64,000 bases of DNA, taken from contig JAFTXO010000004.1 of the NCBI GenBank assembly GCA_017461765.1, positions 27,949-91,948 on the forward strand. The letters run 5' to 3'. The stretch comes from Clostridia bacterium (GTDB taxonomy: Bacteria; Bacillota; Clostridia; Oscillospirales; CAG-272). This document shows positions 24,155-31,471 of the stretch, one piece after another. The notes below the pieces were generated by a model, which was not told the origin of the DNA, did no database searches, and worked only from the letters and a program-made list of their open reading frames with translations. The position numbers and the translations under genes are program-made. How positions within the stretch are numbered: position 1 is the stretch's first letter; every line of letters begins with the position of its first letter.

Positions 24155-26384
24155 GAAAATAGAAGAAAAGGACAGATATATCGAATCAGAGCCGATATAT
24201 CAACCGATTACGGAAACGATAGAGACTAACTATATGCCCTATGTTGTCAGCGTAATGGTATCGCGCGCGATCCCCGAGATCGATGGCTTTAAGCCGTCAC
24301 ACAGAAAGCTGCTTTACACCATGTATAAAATGGGTCTTATGACGGGACATAGGACAAAGAGCGCAAATATCGTCGGTGAAACGATGAAGCTCAACCCACA
24401 CGGCGATATGTCAATATATGAAACGATGGTGCGTCTTACACGCGGAAACGAGGCGCTTTTACATCCGTTTGTCGATTCAAAGGGAAGCTTCGGTAAGCAG
24501 TATAGCAGAGATATGGCGTTTGCCGCATCGAGATATACTGAGGCAAAGCTTGATCCGTTCTGTGCCGAAATATTCGGCGGAATAGACAAGAATGCCGTAG
24601 ATATGATGGATAACTACGATAATACCACGAAAGAGCCAAGGCTTTTGCCTACTTCGTTCCCGAATGTGCTGGTCTCTGCAAATCTTGGTATTGCCGTAGG
24701 TCTTGCATCTTCGATCTGCTCGTTCAATTTGAGCGAGATATGCGACGCAACGATCGCTATACTTAAAAATCCGCGCACAGGCACGGATAAGATAATGGAT
24801 ATCGTAAAAGCCCCCGATTTTCCCGGCGGCGGATACGTTATTTACGAGCCCGATCAGATAAGAAAGGTCTATGAAACGGGAAAGGGCTCGATCAAATTAA
24901 GAGCCAAATATGAATACGATCCAAACGAAAACTGCATAGAGATCCTTGAAATACCGTATTCAACCTCAATAGAAGCAATCCTTAAGGATATTTCTGATAT
25001 GTTTAAGGAGGGCAAGCTAAAGGAGATAACCGATTTCCGTGATGAGATAGACTTAAAGGGCTTTAAGCTTACAATAGACCTTAAAAAGGGTGCTGATCCC
25101 GATGCACTTATGCAAAAGCTCTATAAGTTCACGCCTCTTGAGGATAGCTTTGCCTGCAACTTTAATGTTCTTATCGACGGCGCACCCAAGCAGATGGGAA
25201 TAAAGGAGATCCTTAACGAATGGATCAAATTCCGTATAGGCTGTCTTACAAGAGAATTTATGTTTGATCTTAATAAGAAGAAGGACAAGCTCCATCTTCT
25301 CTTGGGTCTTAGTAAGATACTTCTTGATATCGATAAGGCTGTCAAGATAGTAAAGGAGACCGAAAAGGACGAGGATGTAGTTCCTAACCTTATGGCAGGC
25401 TTCGGAGTTGATAAGATACAGGCAGAATATATAGCAGATATCAAGCTCCGTCATATTAACAGAGAATATATTATGAACCGCCTTGCTGAGATCGAGGGCT
25501 TGCAGGCTGATATAAGCGAGATAAACTCCATTTTGGAGGATGAGATCAAAATGAAGGCTTATATCATAAAGCAGCTTAACGATATAAAAAAGAAATATGC
25601 AAAGCCGAGAAGAACTCAGGTAATGCAGGCTACCGAGATCAAGGAATTCGATAAGGAAAGCTTGATAGAGGACTATGCGGTAAATGTATTCTTTACAAAC
25701 GACGGATATTTTAAAAAGATAACACAGCAGTCATTGAGAGGAAATTCCGAGCATAAGATAAAGGATGGAGATTTCATACTTAACGAGGAGGAAGCGCGAA
25801 ACAAGGATGAGGTGATCTTCTTTACGAATAAGGCTCAGCTTTATTTTGCACACCTTTCGGATTTCGAGCTTTCAAAAGCGTCAGAGCTCGGCGCATATAT
25901 TCCTAAAAAGCTAAAATTCGACGATGACGAAAAACCGATATTAATGAAGATAAATCCGTCGTATGATGAAAAACAAAATGTTATTTTCGTATTTGAAAAC
26001 GGAAAAGCGGTAAGAGTGCCGATGAGCGCTTATACGACACAGGGCTCGCGCAAAAAGCTCAAAAAGGCATTTTCTGATGCTTCACCTGTCGTAGCCGCAA
26101 TATACGAAAAGAGCGATGAGTATATTCTTATGATAAACTCCGATTCAAAGGCGATACTAATAAGACCGTCGCTTATTCCGATAAAGACCACAAGAACCTC
26201 CATAGGAACGACAGTGTTTGCTATGAACCTGAAGAAAAACCAAAAAATAATCGAGGTGCTTGAAAAATACGAGGATAGATATCCCGAAGCTCTTTCGCGT
26301 TACAGAAAGATAAAGATCCCTGCAACGGGTATTTTGATAAGTGATAAGGATATAACTACTAAACAAATGAAAATAGATTATTAA
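24141..26384 (+). CDS. Type IIA topoisomerase subunit A (ParC/GyrA-like), without a neighbouring subunit B
   Basis: Breakage-reunion subunit of a type IIA topoisomerase, 747 aa. The active-site tyrosine is Tyr132 in AASRYTE, and the GFKPSHRKLLY and NPHGDMSIYETMVRL segments form the DNA-gate region. The quinolone-region positions matching E. coli GyrA Ser83 and Asp87 are Met90 and Glu94. The long coiled-coil arm (about 350-500) is clear; the C-terminal region lacks an obvious QRRGGKG GyrA box, so it looks ParC-like. No parE or gyrB is adjacent. It overlaps sua5 by 14 bases, so it is fully embedded in the operon. Confidence 0.85.
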   Translation: MARSKKIEEKDRYIESEPIYQPITETIETNYMPYVVSVMVSRAIPEIDGFKPSHRKLLYTMYKMGLMTGHRTKSANIVGETMKLNPHGDMSIYETMVRLTRGNEALLHPFVDSKGSFGKQYSRDMAFAASRYTEAKLDPFCAEIFGGIDKNAVDMMDNYDNTTKEPRLLPTSFPNVLVSANLGIAVGLASSICSFNLSEICDATIAILKNPRTGTDKIMDIVKAPDFPGGGYVIYEPDQIRKVYETGKGSIKLRAKYEYDPNENCIEILEIPYSTSIEAILKDISDMFKEGKLKEITDFRDEIDLKGFKLTIDLKKGADPDALMQKLYKFTPLEDSFACNFNVLIDGAPKQMGIKEILNEWIKFRIGCLTREFMFDLNKKKDKLHLLLGLSKILLDIDKAVKIVKETEKDEDVVPNLMAGFGVDKIQAEYIADIKLRHINREYIMNRLAEIEGLQADISEINSILEDEIKMKAYIIKQLNDIKKKYAKPRRTQVMQATEIKEFDKESLIEDYAVNVFFTNDGYFKKITQQSLRGNSEHKIKDGDFILNEEEARNKDEVIFFTNKAQLYFAHLSDFELSKASELGAYIPKKLKFDDDEKPILMKINPSYDEKQNVIFVFENGKAVRVPMSAYTTQGSRKKLKKAFSDASPVVAAIYEKSDEYILMINSDSKAILIRPSLIPIKTTRTSIGTTVFAMNLKKNQKIIEVLEKYEDRYPEALSRYRKIKIPATGILISDKDITTKQMKIDY

Positions 26385-26399
26385 AATGAAGAGGAAAAG

Positions 26400-26603
26400 A
26401 TGATGTCAACAACAGAAAAGAAAGTAACCAAAAAAGAGATCAACGAACAAAAGAAGGCTAAAAAGCCTCAAAACGCTCAAGAAAAGAAAAGAAAGATGGC
26501 AACAAGAATACTCGCTATCGTCCTTGCAGTTCTTATGCTTGCATCATTTACGGTAATCGCGGTTCTTGGAATTATGGATCTTGCACATACACACGTTCAT
26601 TAA
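26400..26603 (+). CDS. Small single-pass membrane protein of unknown function
   Basis: 67 residues (66 if the second ATG at 26403 is used). A highly charged Lys/Glu-rich N-terminal half (about 1-34) is followed by one hydrophobic segment of about 22 residues (RILAIVLAVLMLASFTVIAVL) and a short His-containing tail. This predicts a type II-like anchor with a cytosolic basic tail. An AGAGGAAA site lies just upstream and it is 15 bases after the topoisomerase gene, before the operon terminator. I do not recognise the family. Confidence 0.65.
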   Translation: MMSTTEKKVTKKEINEQKKAKKPQNAQEKKRKMATRILAIVLAVLMLASFTVIAVLGIMDLAHTHVH

Positions 26604-26629
26604 TGAAAATAAAATTGAGCATATTTAGG

Positions 26630-26655
26630 GGCTGTCGCTAAGCGACAGCCTTTTT
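26630..26655 (+). terminator. Terminator of the nine-gene operon
   Basis: GGCTGTCGC (26630-26638), loop TAA, GCGACAGCC (26642-26650), then TTTTT. A perfect 9-bp GC-rich stem; same sequence type as the hairpins at 37201 and 15282. Confidence 0.92.
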
Positions 26656-26847
26656 ATGTGATTAGAGGTGCTCAAGCGACTAAAGGCGTAAAATAAGCGC
26701 ACCTCAACAAATGAATCACGGCGACTCTCCGGCGCCTGTTTTTGCTTGATCTGCGGTGAAAATCAAATCGATTTTTTGATTTGAATAGCGAAAAATAAAT
26801 AAAAAGAAAAATAAAATAAAATTTTTAAAAAAATTTCAAAAAAGGTA

Positions 26848-26876
26848 TTGACAATTTGATTTAGTTTTAGTATAAT
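26848..26876 (+). promoter_or_regulatory. Consensus promoter of tRNA-Leu
   Basis: TTGACA (26848-26853), exactly 17 bp, TATAAT (26871-26876). Both boxes are perfect, as expected for a stable RNA gene; start near 26883. Confidence 0.92.
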
Positions 26877-26907
26877 AGTTGAGCAAGGTAAAAAACCTAT
26901 CGCAAAC

Positions 26908-26991
26908 GCGAGAGTGGCGGAACTGGTAGACGCGCACGTTTGAGGGGCGTGTGTCTTGCACATACGGGTTCAAGTCCCGTTTCTCGCACCA
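26908..26991 (+). tRNA. tRNA-Leu (anticodon GAG)
   Basis: Class II tRNA with encoded CCA. Acceptor 26908-26914 pairs with 26981-26987 (one G-T pair); D arm with GGTAGAC; anticodon stem 26935-26939 with 26947-26951; loop TTGAGGG giving anticodon GAG at 26942-26944, which reads CUC and CUU. A long variable arm and a T arm with GGTTCAAGTCC follow. It has its own consensus promoter and a strong terminator immediately after. Confidence 0.95.
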
Positions 26992-26993
26992 AA

Positions 26994-27024
26994 AAAGTCG
27001 TATCATTTTGATACGGCTTTTTTT
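26994..27024 (+). terminator. Terminator of tRNA-Leu
   Basis: 12-bp stem (26994-27005 with 27009-27020, one G-T pair), 3-base loop and a run of seven T. Begins three bases after the CCA end. Confidence 0.92.
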
Positions 27025-27027
27025 ATC

Positions 27028-27157
27028 CATTACGGAGTAATGGTATATCATCACGCTTTAGCGTGCAAAAAAAACTCCGTAATGATGATATACAATGCTC
27101 CGCATTGATGATATCCAGTCACTTCGTGCCTGATGATATACACTTTCCACGAAAGTG
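27028..27157. repeat. Modular hairpin array with TGATGATATACA linkers
   Basis: Small palindromes are separated by a 12-base linker. Linkers: TGATGATATACA at 27083, TGATGATATCCA at 27106, TGATGATATACA at 27131, and an inverted, one-base-variant copy at 27042-27053. Hairpins: 27052-27065, 27093-27107, 27117-27131 (imperfect) and 27141-27157, with stems of 3-7 bp. An outer 11-bp inverted repeat (27028-27038 with 27074-27084) encloses the first hairpin. Not coding, and directly downstream of the tRNA terminator. It resembles a small non-autonomous repeat element; I cannot name a family. Confidence 0.8.
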
Positions 27158-27369
27158 ATTAAATCTGCAAGTCTTTTTTGTTTTTAGCCGTAAAATATAA
27201 ATCGTTCACTTTATACCCCTTTCGTTCAACTTATGGGGTATCGTTTAATTATTGATTCGCTTAAAAGAATTATTGATTTTCAATGGATTATGTGATATAA
27301 TAAACTCACCTAAAATCAAGAATTTGATGGCCACTTTTAAGCTGATTAACAAATTAGGAGGGGATCTTT
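27158..27369. other. Leader and promoter region of the SGNH gene
   Basis: Contains three direct repeats of a TCGTT(C/T)A-x-TTAT unit at 27202, 27222 and 27241, spaced 20 and 19 bases, plus an inverted repeat ATACCCC/GGGGTAT (27213-27219 with 27235-27241). They lie 20-70 bp upstream of the -35 box, a position expected of activator or repressor sites. No gene seen. Confidence 0.5.
27273..27301 (+). promoter_or_regulatory. Promoter of the SGNH hydrolase gene
   Basis: TTGATT (27273-27278), 17-bp spacer ending TGA, TATAAT (27296-27301): an extended -10 sigma-A promoter. Confidence 0.8.
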
Positions 27370-28086
27370 ATGACTAAAAAGAGGAAGATTATTCTTGCAA
27401 CGGTAGCGTTCTCTATTTTATTGGCTATAGGGGTAAGTCTTACATATATTTTTGCTGTGGCATTGCCGCAAAAGCGAGAGAAGGAGCAATTATTAAAAGC
27501 AGTGCAGGAGTATTATGACGCAAAGCTTGCTATGTATACAGCGGAAAACGAGAAATATGATGACTATGAGGTGGACGTTGCATTCCTTGGCGACAGTCTT
27601 ACCGACGGATACGATCTTGAAAAATACTTTCCGCAATATCTTGTTCTTAATCGCGGAATTGGTGGTGAAACGACCTTTGGTCTTGAAAAACGTCTTAAGG
27701 TATCGGTTTATGATTTAAAGCCTAAAGTGGCAGTAATGCTCATAGGGGCAAACAACTTTGATACAATGTTTGATAACTATGAAAATATTTTGAAGGGATT
27801 TAAGGAAAATCTGCCAAATACCAAAATAGTATTACTATCTCTTACATCTATGAGTCAGGAATGGGGCAAAAATAATCAAAAAGCAGCTTATAACAACGTT
27901 AAAATAAAGCTCCTGTCAGAAAAATACGGATACGAATTTGTCGATCTGTATTCTCCACTTTTGAATCTTGAAACAGGTGAAATATATGCAGAATATACGA
28001 CCGACGGCGGTCACTTAACATCCGCAGGATACGAGGTGCTTACAAATACGATAACTCCCACACTCGAACAATTATTAGGTAGATAA
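27370..28086 (+). CDS. Membrane-anchored SGNH/GDSL-family hydrolase
   Basis: Esterase or acyl-hydrolase, 238 aa. An uncleaved signal/anchor segment spans about residues 8-30, so the catalytic domain faces outward. SGNH blocks are in order: block I GDSLTDG with the nucleophile serine, block II glycine in RGIGGET, block III Asn in GANNFDT, block V Asp-x-x-His in DGGHLTSAG. The natural substrate (for example an acetylated glycan or lipid) is not predictable. AGGAGGGG lies upstream of the ATG. It is monocistronic with its own promoter. Confidence 0.88.
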   Translation: MTKKRKIILATVAFSILLAIGVSLTYIFAVALPQKREKEQLLKAVQEYYDAKLAMYTAENEKYDDYEVDVAFLGDSLTDGYDLEKYFPQYLVLNRGIGGETTFGLEKRLKVSVYDLKPKVAVMLIGANNFDTMFDNYENILKGFKENLPNTKIVLLSLTSMSQEWGKNNQKAAYNNVKIKLLSEKYGYEFVDLYSPLLNLETGEIYAEYTTDGGHLTSAGYEVLTNTITPTLEQLLGR

Positions 28087-28127
28087 CTGCGCTTAATAGC
28101 ATTACAAATTCCAATTTATAGAACTAA

Positions 28128-28250
28128 AATGGGTGCAAACCCTTGTAGGAAGATGTACCCATAAGTCTAAAATTTGCACCCATTGTAAAATGGTATCAAA
28201 ATTTTAGATTACTCACAACAAGGATGGTCGTTGATCATCCTTGTTTTTAT
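28128..28250 (+). ncRNA. Candidate structured RNA ending in an intrinsic terminator
   Basis: Three stems in about 120 nt. A: 28128-28139 with 28173-28184, a perfect 12-bp stem. B: 28164-28175 with 28199-28210, 12 bp with one G-T pair, sharing three bases with A so the two compete. C: 28217-28226 with 28236-28245, a 10-bp terminator stem followed by T-rich sequence. The left arm of A can also pair with ACCCAT at 28157-28162. It could be a separate small RNA, the 3' end of the SGNH transcript, or a switch. No clear promoter just upstream. Confidence 0.45.
28217..28250 (+). terminator. Terminator between the SGNH gene and hpt
   Basis: 10-bp perfect stem (28217-28226 with 28236-28245), 9-base loop, then TTTTATTT. 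It lies 130 bases after the SGNH stop, an unusually long 3' region. Confidence 0.88.
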
Positions 28251-28363
28251 TTATACATTATGCTAACGAAAATTAAACATTGTATAAATACCTATATTAT
28301 AACTCAAATGCTGAAAAAAACACAAAAACTCTATAAATTCAACATAAAATTTATCAATAATGC

Positions 28364-28392
28364 TTGAAGCTTTTATTAATATATGATAAAAT
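28364..28392 (+). promoter_or_regulatory. Promoter of hpt
   Basis: TTGAAG (28364-28369), 17-bp spacer ending TGA, TAAAAT (28387-28392). Extended -10 type. Confidence 0.7.
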
Positions 28393-28429
28393 ATAAGAAC
28401 AATATTAAAAATGCTAAGGCGGAAAGAGT

Positions 28430-28993
28430 ATGGATAAAAATCAATCTATCAAAGATTATAATGAGAAAATAAAGCGTATAATTGTATCTGAAGACGAAAT
28501 CAAAGAGGCAATAAAGCAAGCCGGCGAAAAAATAAACGCATCTTATGACGGACGTCCTATTTTGCTTGTAAGCATATTGAAGGGCTCGTTTGTATTTTTG
28601 GCTGATCTTTGCCGTGCTATCAGCGTTCCGTGCGAGATAGGCTTTATGTGTGCAAAAAGCTATTATGAGGGTACTGTCTCGACCGGAATTGTTAAGATCA
28701 CCATGGATCTTGACAGAGATATTTCAAAATATCATGTAATAATAGTTGAGGATATTGTAGATACAGGCAGAACCTTAAATGATATCGTAAAGCTTTTAAA
28801 GGCAAGAAATCCTCTTTCGCTGAAGGTTGTGACGCTTCTTGATAAGCCTGATCGCCGCCTTGTTGATTTTGAAGCTGATATGGCGCTCTTTACTATTCCT
28901 GATCTTTTTGTTATCGGATACGGACTTGACTGCGGAGAAAAATACAGAAATCTTCCTTACATAGCCGAATACGATGAGTGTGACAAAAAATAA
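28430..28993 (+). CDS. hpt: Hypoxanthine phosphoribosyltransferase
   Basis: Purine salvage: converts hypoxanthine or guanine plus PRPP to IMP or GMP. 187 aa. The PRPP-binding motif is VIIVEDIVDTGRTL (about residues 103-116), the PPi loop lies in LVSILKGS, and the C-terminal DLFVIGYGLDCGEKYRNLPYI segment binds the base. Normal length and complete. The ATG has GGCGGAAAGAG upstream. A flavodoxin-like gene follows after 59 bases and is probably co-transcribed. Confidence 0.95.
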   Translation: MDKNQSIKDYNEKIKRIIVSEDEIKEAIKQAGEKINASYDGRPILLVSILKGSFVFLADLCRAISVPCEIGFMCAKSYYEGTVSTGIVKITMDLDRDISKYHVIIVEDIVDTGRTLNDIVKLLKARNPLSLKVVTLLDKPDRRLVDFEADMALFTIPDLFVIGYGLDCGEKYRNLPYIAEYDECDKK

Positions 28994-29052
28994 TAAAACA
29001 TCGCGGGATGTGTCTGATTTTTGAGTTTTGGATTTTATTTTAAGGAGTTTTC

Positions 29053-29532
29053 ATGAAGGTTTTATATTGCTCTAATACAGGCTTTTCAAAACGCTATGCC
29101 GAGCTTATTGCAAAGGAAATCGGCGGGGAGAGTGTCGATATTTCACTTAAAAGCAGAGTAAGCAAAAAGGAAGAAATAGTGTATGTTGGCTGGATTTTCG
29201 CAAATAAGATAAAAAAGCTCTCAAAGCTCAAAAAATACAACGTGAAATGCGTACTTGCCGTCGGTATGACTCCGAATAAAGAAAAGATAATTAGCTATCT
29301 TATGGAAGCAAACAAAAAGGAGCTTGTCGGAAAAAAGCTCTTCTATGCTCTTGGCGGACTTGATATGTCAAAGCAACGGGGATTTAATAAAATGCTTCTT
29401 AAAATGGTGTCGAAAAGCGTAATAAAGCAGAATAATTACGAGGACCGACAGATGATAGATATATTCAAAAACGGCGGAGATTTTGTATCGTACGAAAATA
29501 TTTCCGAGCTTTTGGAATACTTGAAAAATTAA
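29053..29532 (+). CDS. Flavodoxin-like domain protein
   Basis: 159 aa. The N-terminus YCSNTGFSKRYAELIA matches the flavodoxin-type FMN phosphate loop (S/T-x-T-G-x-T), and GWIFANKIKKL and YALGGLDM occupy the positions of later strands. The remainder is Lys-rich and diverges from true flavodoxins, so FMN binding is likely but not certain; it could act as a small NAD(P)H-dependent reductase or electron carrier. AAGGAG precedes the ATG. The gene ends inside the left arm of its terminator. Confidence 0.7.
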   Translation: MKVLYCSNTGFSKRYAELIAKEIGGESVDISLKSRVSKKEEIVYVGWIFANKIKKLSKLKKYNVKCVLAVGMTPNKEKIISYLMEANKKELVGKKLFYALGGLDMSKQRGFNKMLLKMVSKSVIKQNNYEDRQMIDIFKNGGDFVSYENISELLEYLKN

Positions 29533-29559
29533 AGTGGCAAAATTGCCACTTTTCTTTTT
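29531..29559 (+). terminator. Terminator of the hpt-flavodoxin transcript
   Basis: 10-bp stem (29531-29540 with 29543-29552) with a tight loop followed by CTTTTT. The left arm overlaps the flavodoxin stop codon. Confidence 0.85.
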
Positions 29560-29568
29560 ATAAATTAC

Positions 29569-29597
29569 TTGCATATTCCATTAAAATATGATAAAAT
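29569..29597 (+). promoter_or_regulatory. Promoter of the miaB-mutSL-tgt operon
   Basis: TTGCAT (29569-29574), 17-bp spacer ending TGA, TAAAAT (29592-29597). It starts about 10 bases after the preceding terminator. Confidence 0.72.
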
Positions 29598-29627
29598 TAT
29601 ATAAATATTTATTTTAACGGACAGAGG

Positions 29628-31031
29628 ATGAGCGAGGATATGAATTTCGTCACCGTGCAGGAAATGGCACAACAAGCTGAATATACAAAAAAAGTGCGTG
29701 ATATGATAAAGGACAAGCAGCTAAAGGCTTTCGTTTATACGCTTGGGTGTCAGCAAAACGAGGCTGACAGTGAAAGAATTCGCGGCATTTTTCTGTCTAT
29801 GGGATATACCGTTACGGATGACGAGGAGATAGCCGACCTTATAATGGTCAATACCTGTGCTATAAGAGAGCATGCTGAAAAAAGAGCACTGTCGGTAATA
29901 GGCAGATATAAGCATAACAAGGCGAGAAATCCCGATACCGTGATCGGTGTGTGCGGCTGTATGCCCGCTCAGGGACATAGATCGGAGCAGCTTAAGCATT
30001 CTTATCATTATGTTGATTTCGTCTTTGGTACAGGCTCGCTTCATAAGATACCCGAATATGTTTACAATGCTCTTAATAAGGGCAAGCGCATATTCGTTGC
30101 CGAAAGCGACAAGCCAAAGATTGCCGAGGGTGTTCCCGTAGTTCGCGAAAGCAGCTTCAAGGCTTGGGTTAGCATAATGTACGGCTGTAATAACTTCTGC
30201 ACATACTGCATAGTTCCTTACGTCAGAGGCAGAGAACGCAGCCGTAAGATGCAGGATGTTATAAATGAAGTAAGGACACTTGTAAACGAAGGGTATAAGG
30301 ATATAACGCTTCTCGGTCAGAACGTAAATTCATACGGAAAAGACCTTGACGGCTCGCCTACAATTGCGGATCTTCTTAACGAAATATCGAAAATAGAGGG
30401 CGATTTCTGGATACATCTTATGACAAGCCATCCAAAGGATGCGTCAAGCGCGCTTATTGATGCGATTTCAAAGAGCGATAAGATAGCAAATCATTTTCAC
30501 CTTCCTCTGCAATCCGGCTCGGATACTGTGCTAAAGCGTATGAACCGACATTACGATAAGGAAAAATACCTTTCGATAGTAAAGGAGCTCAAGGAGAAAA
30601 ACGAGGGCATCGTATTTACCACCGATATTATAGTCGGCTTCCCTGGTGAGAGCGAGCGCGATTTTGAGGATACGCTCGATATCGTCAAAAGGGTAGAATA
30701 CGATTCTATATATACCTTTCAGTTTTCACCAAGAAAGGGAACTGCAGCTTATTCAATGGATGATCAAATTCCCGAGGATGTGAAAAAAGAAAGATTTGAA
30801 AGACTTAATGAGGTTCAAAACGAGATATCAAAGGCGAAGAATGAGGCTATGATAGGAAAAACGGTAAAGGTTCTCGTTGAGGGTAAAAGCAAAAACAACG
30901 ATAAGATATATTCCTCCCGTACAGAAGGAAATAAAATAGTCCATTTCAGCTCCGATAAGGATCTTACAGGACAGTTTATAAATATCAAAATCATTCGTGC
31001 AGACACATTTGCTCTGTACGGTGAAATATAA
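29628..31031 (+). CDS. miaB: tRNA-2-methylthio-N6-isopentenyladenosine37 synthase
   Basis: Radical-SAM methylthiotransferase that adds a methylthio group to i6A37 of tRNAs reading UNN codons. 467 aa. The N-terminal UPF0004 domain has Cys in TLGCQQNE, NTCAIRE and GVCGCMPAQ for the auxiliary cluster. The radical-SAM motif CxxxCxxC is in YGCNNFCTYCIVPY, and a C-terminal TRAM domain (from about 400) is present. The ATG at 29628 is preceded by an AGAGGATGAG site. First gene of the miaB-ylbF-mutS-mutL-tgt operon; miaB upstream of mutS is conserved in Bacillus. Confidence 0.95.
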   Translation: MSEDMNFVTVQEMAQQAEYTKKVRDMIKDKQLKAFVYTLGCQQNEADSERIRGIFLSMGYTVTDDEEIADLIMVNTCAIREHAEKRALSVIGRYKHNKARNPDTVIGVCGCMPAQGHRSEQLKHSYHYVDFVFGTGSLHKIPEYVYNALNKGKRIFVAESDKPKIAEGVPVVRESSFKAWVSIMYGCNNFCTYCIVPYVRGRERSRKMQDVINEVRTLVNEGYKDITLLGQNVNSYGKDLDGSPTIADLLNEISKIEGDFWIHLMTSHPKDASSALIDAISKSDKIANHFHLPLQSGSDTVLKRMNRHYDKEKYLSIVKELKEKNEGIVFTTDIIVGFPGESERDFEDTLDIVKRVEYDSIYTFQFSPRKGTAAYSMDDQIPEDVKKERFERLNEVQNEISKAKNEAMIGKTVKVLVEGKSKNNDKIYSSRTEGNKIVHFSSDKDLTGQFINIKIIRADTFALYGEI

Positions 31032-31050
31032 AATAAAAGGAGAAACTACT

Positions 31051-31446
31051 ATGGAAAGCATTATGAAGCTTGCTGCTGAGCTTGGTCAAGAGATCAAGAA
31101 AGCTCCCTGCATCACAAAAATGAACGAGGCAAAGGAGAAATATGATAAGGACGAACAGCTCCAGCAGATGATGTTTGAATACAATGCTCAGCAGATCGCT
31201 CTTGCAGAAGAGTATAAGAAGGATCCTGTTGATCAAAAGGTTGTTGAAGCTATCGAGGCACGTTTGAACGATATCGTTGCAAGCGTAATGGCGTCCCCTG
31301 CTTTCGTTGAACTCAACGAGGTTCAGAAGGAAGTAAACGAGCTTATGGAAGCTGTAAACGGCGAGATCGAATTCCAGATCACAGGCAAGCGTCCTTGCTC
31401 ACACGATTGCCATTCCTGCGGTTCTGACTGCGGACATCATCACTGA
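31051..31446 (+). CDS. YlbF/YmcA (RicF/RicA) family protein with a Cys/His-rich tail
   Basis: 131 aa, mostly helical Com_YlbF domain (about 1-108). In B. subtilis ymcA (ricA) lies between miaB and mutS, the same place as here, so it is probably the RicA-type partner of RicT (1105-1989). The tail from residue 115 packs five Cys and several His (Cys116, 120, 123, 127 plus His118, 121, 129-131), well suited to a metal or Fe-S centre. The ATG at 31051 has AAGGAG 9 bases upstream; earlier in-frame codons overlap miaB and lack one. The specific Ric role is inferred from synteny. Confidence 0.82.
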   Translation: MESIMKLAAELGQEIKKAPCITKMNEAKEKYDKDEQLQQMMFEYNAQQIALAEEYKKDPVDQKVVEAIEARLNDIVASVMASPAFVELNEVQKEVNELMEAVNGEIEFQITGKRPCSHDCHSCGSDCGHHH

Positions 31447-31471
31447 TTAAAAGAAACGGAGGTAGAACAGT

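Larger units (their letters stand above)
26604..26907. other. Intergenic region before tRNA-Leu
   Basis: Holds the operon terminator (26630-26655), an inverted repeat GAGGTGC/GCACCTC (26665-26671 with 26699-26705), a 7-bp hairpin AATCAAA/TTTGATT (26761-26767 with 26775-26781) and the tRNA promoter (26848-26876). The stretch 26662-26740 faintly resembles a decayed tRNA-Ser. No reading frame is supported. Confidence 0.6.
28087..28429. other. Long structured intergenic region before hpt
   Basis: The first 160 bases carry the nested inverted repeats of the candidate RNA described at 28128-28250. A further 9-bp inverted repeat follows (28249-28257 with 28281-28289), then AT-rich sequence and the hpt promoter. 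No supported reading frame. Confidence 0.6.

Noticed and set aside
27028-27157. CRISPR array
   Set aside because: The 12-base repeated unit is too short, one copy is inverted, the intervening segments are themselves palindromes, and no cas genes are present.
26994-27369. Integrated element with att sites at tRNA-Leu
   Set aside because: No integrase, no repeat of the tRNA 3' end downstream and ordinary genes follow; only the hairpin array is unusual.
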